DNA of 9,977 nt from Thermohalobaculum sp045106875 (GTDB lineage: Bacteria; Pseudomonadota; Alphaproteobacteria; Rhodobacterales; Rhodobacteraceae). The notes under the pieces are model-generated. The model had not been told where the DNA came from. It worked only from the letters and a program-made list of their open reading frames with translations, and did no database searches. The first letter of the stretch is position 1, and the number at the start of each line of letters is the position of its first letter. A program made the position numbers and the translations under genes. The stretch covers positions 1 to 9,977 of the forward strand of contig JBGCFK010000431.1 in assembly GCA_045106875.1 (NCBI GenBank). The letters run 5' to 3'. Below are positions 8,299 to 9,977 of the stretch, piece by piece.

Positions 8299-8645
8299 AG
8301 CAGCGCCACCCTTTCGGCACGGGCGTCATCCGGGAACGGGCGGTAGATCCCGACTTCAACCCGTCCTATCAGGTTGTGGACGGGATAGTAGAGCCTGTCC
8401 ACATCATCAGAATGCGCTGACGCATGGCGAAAGGCTTCGTCCAATTGCGCCAGGCCATCCACCTCGATCTCCAGCAGGAAATCCGTGTGGCTGTCGGAGG
8501 CCAATCCCAGCTTGCGCCGCAATAGCCGCCATTCACCGATTTTGCCCTGCCCCTGCAAGTAACCCATCCAATCGTCCAGCAACTTGGCAAAGACGAGTGC
8601 CTTGGCATCGTCCTTGAGGTCGATCATCACGTGATAGAGGTTCAT
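8295..8645 (-). CDS. Small conserved protein of unknown function (DUF6614-like)
   Basis: This is a 116-residue protein starting MNLYHVMIDLKDDAKALVFA and ending YRPFPDDARAERVALL. The sequence resembles the family I know as DUF6614, common in Rhodobacterales; the family name is from memory. It has no signal peptide or membrane segment and is predicted cytoplasmic. Visible elements are an N-terminal beta strand and helix (residues 3-35), a WRLLRRKLGLA stretch, an FLLEIEVDGLAQLDEAF strand-helix unit, and an LYYPVHNLIGRVEVGIYRPF strand. The pattern suggests a small ferredoxin-like alpha/beta fold (inference). The ATG at 8645 is preferred over the GTG at 8657 because AGGTGG lies about eight bases upstream and the family begins MNLYH. 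It is convergent with pta and divergent from the dioxygenase. No function can be assigned. Confidence 0.85.
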   Translation of the reverse strand: MNLYHVMIDLKDDAKALVFAKLLDDWMGYLQGQGKIGEWRLLRRKLGLASDSHTDFLLEIEVDGLAQLDEAFRHASAHSDDVDRLYYPVHNLIGRVEVGIYRPFPDDARAERVALL

Positions 8646-8660
8646 GGCCAGTTCCACCTT

Positions 8661-8690
8661 TTGTGGCAGTATTGGCGGAAAATCGATAAC
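8661..8690 (+). promoter_or_regulatory. Weak candidate promoter for the dioxygenase in the divergent gap
   Basis: The 100 bases between the divergent starts (8646-8745) must carry promoters for both genes unless transcription reads through. On the plus strand, TTGTGG (8661-8666) and GATAAC (8685-8690) are 18 bases apart and match the sigma-70 consensus at 3 of 6 and 4 of 6 positions. Nothing better was found on the minus strand. The support is weak. Confidence 0.2.
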
Positions 8691-8734
8691 GACCTATGAA
8701 CATGATAGCGAAACAACCATGCACGAACGGGTTT

Positions 8735-8740
8735 GGGAGA
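8735..8740 (+). promoter_or_regulatory. Ribosome binding site that fixes the dioxygenase start
   Basis: GGGAGA precedes ATG 8746 by five bases. Two upstream in-frame ATGs (8644 and 8719) lack such a site. The translation from 8746, MEIRPLTGALGAEI, matches the normal N-terminus of TauD/TfdA proteins, so the later start is chosen. Confidence 0.75.
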
Positions 8741-8745
8741 ACGTT

Positions 8746-9582
8746 ATGGAAATCAGACCGCTCACAGGTGCGCTTGGTGCCGAGATCATCGACGCAGATA
8801 TCCGCGATCCCAAGCAATTCGACCAGATTTTTGAGGCCTTCACCAACTATTCGGTGATCGCGATCCGGGATCAGACGCTCAGTCCGGAAGACCAGATTGT
8901 CTTCGCAGAACGCTTTGGCCAGATCAACGTCAACCGGTTCTTCGCGCAGCTGCCCGGGTACGAGAAGGTGGCGATAGTCCTGAAAGAGCCGGACCAGAAA
9001 CGTGCAATCGGCGAGAACTGGCACACGGATCATTCCTATGACCAGGCACCGGCAATGTGCTCGATCCTGCATTGCATCGAGACACCAGAGGTTGGCGGCG
9101 ACACTATGTTTGCATCCATGTATGCGGCGTTCGATGCGCTTTCGGAAGGCATGAAGGATATGCTGCGCCAGATGAAGGTGTGGCACTCCTCGCGCCACGC
9201 GTTCGGCCAAACGCGGCAGGGCGATGAAGCTTCGAAGACAGGGCGCATCGGCAACCCGGATCTTGCGACTCAGGATGCGCTACACCCTGTCGTGATACGC
9301 CACCCACTATCAGGCCGTGAGGCGCTCTATGTGAACCGTGGTTTCACCACCCATTTTGAAGGCTGGAGTGCCGCAGACAGCCAACCTTTACTGAGTTATC
9401 TCTACACGCACGGTGTCCAACCCGAGTTCACATGCAGGCTCCGATATCGACCGGGCACAGTCGTAATGTGGGACAACCGAGCGACATGGCACAAGGCAAT
9501 CAATGACTATGATGGGCACAGGCGACTGATGCACAGGATCACGGTTGAAGGACCTGAGCTGGCAGCAGCGCTCGCCGCATGA
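8746..9582 (+). CDS. TauD/TfdA-family 2-oxoglutarate/Fe(II) dioxygenase, substrate unknown
   Basis: A cytoplasmic 278-residue non-haem iron enzyme, expected to hydroxylate a small acid while turning 2-oxoglutarate and O2 into succinate and CO2. The facial triad is His93 and Asp95 (NWHTDHSYD) with His249 (TWHKA). Thr120 (GGDT), Arg260 and Arg264 (HRRLMHR) complete the co-substrate and acid pocket. Spacings of 27 (His93-Thr120), 156 (His93-His249) and 15 (His249-Arg264) equal those of E. coli TauD His99, Thr126, His255 and Arg270. However, taurine-binding His70 and Tyr73 of TauD align with Asn63 and Phe66 here (hand alignment to a remembered sequence). A taurine dioxygenase name is therefore not justified; other sulfonates or carboxylates are possible. 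It is transcribed apart from xsc-pta, divergently from the small minus-strand gene. No defect is seen. Confidence 0.9.
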   Translation: MEIRPLTGALGAEIIDADIRDPKQFDQIFEAFTNYSVIAIRDQTLSPEDQIVFAERFGQINVNRFFAQLPGYEKVAIVLKEPDQKRAIGENWHTDHSYDQAPAMCSILHCIETPEVGGDTMFASMYAAFDALSEGMKDMLRQMKVWHSSRHAFGQTRQGDEASKTGRIGNPDLATQDALHPVVIRHPLSGREALYVNRGFTTHFEGWSAADSQPLLSYLYTHGVQPEFTCRLRYRPGTVVMWDNRATWHKAINDYDGHRRLMHRITVEGPELAAALAA

Positions 9583-9608
9583 ACCTGGTCTGGGCTTAGG
9601 GCGCACAA

Positions 9609-9758
9609 ACGTAGTATTGTACTCGTGGTGATGGAAATGGCCCACATGAATGCAGAGGTGCATCAATCTTGGTGCAATGCGATACGCCGCAAATCCTTGA
9701 GCCTAAAGTAAATCCGTTCAACGAGCTGGCGCTGCTTGCAAAGCATTTCGTCTTGCTT
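9609..9758 (-). pseudogene. Remnant of an IS5-family-like transposase (C-terminal end)
   Basis: Reading the minus strand from 9758 gives DEMLCKQRQLVERIYFRLKD, then LRRIALHQD, a TGA stop (9665-9663), and in the same frame CTSAFMWAISITTSTIL. From memory, the C-terminus of many IS5-family transposases reads like YKQRNRIE, FxRLKDWRRIATRYDRC, then TFMSAICIAAT. The match continues across the stop, where TGA replaces an expected CGA (Arg). Only about 50 codons remain: the catalytic core and any left end are missing, and the fragment starts within about ten bases of the RTX stop at 9767. It is a dead fragment. No terminal inverted repeats were recognised. It fills most of the gap between the dioxygenase and the second RTX gene. 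Confidence 0.65.
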
Positions 9759-9766
9759 GGCCCCCC

Positions 9767-9977
9767 TCACCCAAACACGATGCTCGCGCCTGCCTCCACA
9801 GCTGCGGCGTCGTGGTCAATCACGGTGATCGAACCCGCCACGCCGCCGACCTCGTAGGTGATCAGCGTGTCCGTGGCCGCGGTCCCGCCTGCGACCGTGT
9901 CCACGAATGTCAGGTCCCCGTCCACCAGGTTGCCGCCCGTGAAGAATATGAAGTCGATGCCCAGCTCCAGGTCGTGG
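9767..9977 (-). CDS. C-terminal end of a second RTX-type secreted protein (runs off right edge)
   Basis: The minus strand read from the right edge is open for 69 codons to TGA (9769-9767). It has no start in the window because the gene continues to the right. The translation begins HDLELGIDFIFFTGGNLVDG, contains DTLITYEVGG, and ends ASIVFG. It aligns end to end with the last 71 residues of the RTX gene on the left (HDLELGLDSIFFFGD, then MITYEAAGE, ending IILFG), with about 30 identities in 70 positions by hand. In that protein this segment directly follows RTX repeats, so this is almost certainly the secretion-signal tail of another RTX protein. The two genes point toward each other across the xsc-pta-dioxygenase block. 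Size and domains are unknown. Confidence 0.85.
   Translation of the reverse strand, partial: HDLELGIDFIFFTGGNLVDGDLTFVDTVAGGTAATDTLITYEVGGVAGSITVIDHDAAAVEAGASIVFG

Noticed and set aside
8644..8745. Longer N-terminus for the dioxygenase from ATG 8644 or 8719
   Set aside because: No ribosome site precedes either ATG, and family members begin at about MEIRPLTG. The first ATG also overlaps the start codon of the divergent gene.
9657..9676. Direct repeat GGTGCA on both sides of an 8-base spacer
   Set aside because: Six-base matches this close are expected by chance and they fall within the transposase remnant. They do not mark an insertion end.
9733..9745. Small hairpin TGCTT-gca-AAGCA followed by TTT
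   Set aside because: It has only five pairs and lies inside the transposase remnant, so it is more simply explained as leftover coding sequence than as a terminator for the dioxygenase.
9669..9857. A 62-codon plus-strand open frame near the right edge
   Set aside because: It runs antisense over the transposase remnant and the RTX tail and has no family resemblance.

Overview
The window looks like a chromosomal or large-replicon segment of an alphaproteobacterium, most likely a marine Rhodobacterales (Roseobacter-type) organism. The basis is a GC-rich sequence (by eye, not counted), an Xsc plus short Pta sulfonate-degradation pair, a small protein of a family I associate with Rhodobacteraceae (DUF6614-like), and very large acidic RTX proteins typical of type I secretion in that group. 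The genus cannot be fixed from the sequence alone.

Layout, left to right. Positions 3-5375 (+) hold the C-terminal 1791 codons of a giant RTX/hemolysin-type calcium-binding protein whose start lies beyond the left edge. It has glycine/aspartate nonapeptide arrays at both ends, a roughly 600-residue RTX-free island resembling adhesin/anchor domains, and a C-terminal tail typical of type I secretion substrates. After a 118-base gap containing a good imperfect hairpin (5382-5417) comes xsc (5494-7278, +), then pta (7306-8298, +), an evident two-gene operon. Next is a small minus-strand gene of unknown function (8295-8645), whose stop overlaps the pta stop tail to tail. A TauD/TfdA-family 2-oxoglutarate dioxygenase (8746-9582, +) is divergent from it. 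The gap after the dioxygenase is not empty: 9609-9758 (-) reads as the C-terminal end of an IS5-family-like transposase broken by an in-frame stop. From 9767 to the right edge, on the minus strand, is the last 69 codons of a second RTX protein whose C-terminus is clearly related to that of the first. No stretch longer than 300 bases is without a gene.

How the genes work together. Xsc converts sulfoacetaldehyde and phosphate to acetyl phosphate and sulfite, and Pta converts acetyl phosphate to acetyl-CoA. Together they are the lower half of taurine, isethionate or N-methyltaurine carbon use. No enzyme making sulfoacetaldehyde (Tpa, TauXY, IseJ), no transporter and no regulator is in the window. 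The dioxygenase keeps the family's iron- and 2-oxoglutarate-binding residues, but two residues that bind taurine in E. coli TauD appear changed, so its substrate is open. The metabolic block sits between the tails of two RTX genes in opposite orientation, next to IS debris, which suggests rearrangement at this locus.
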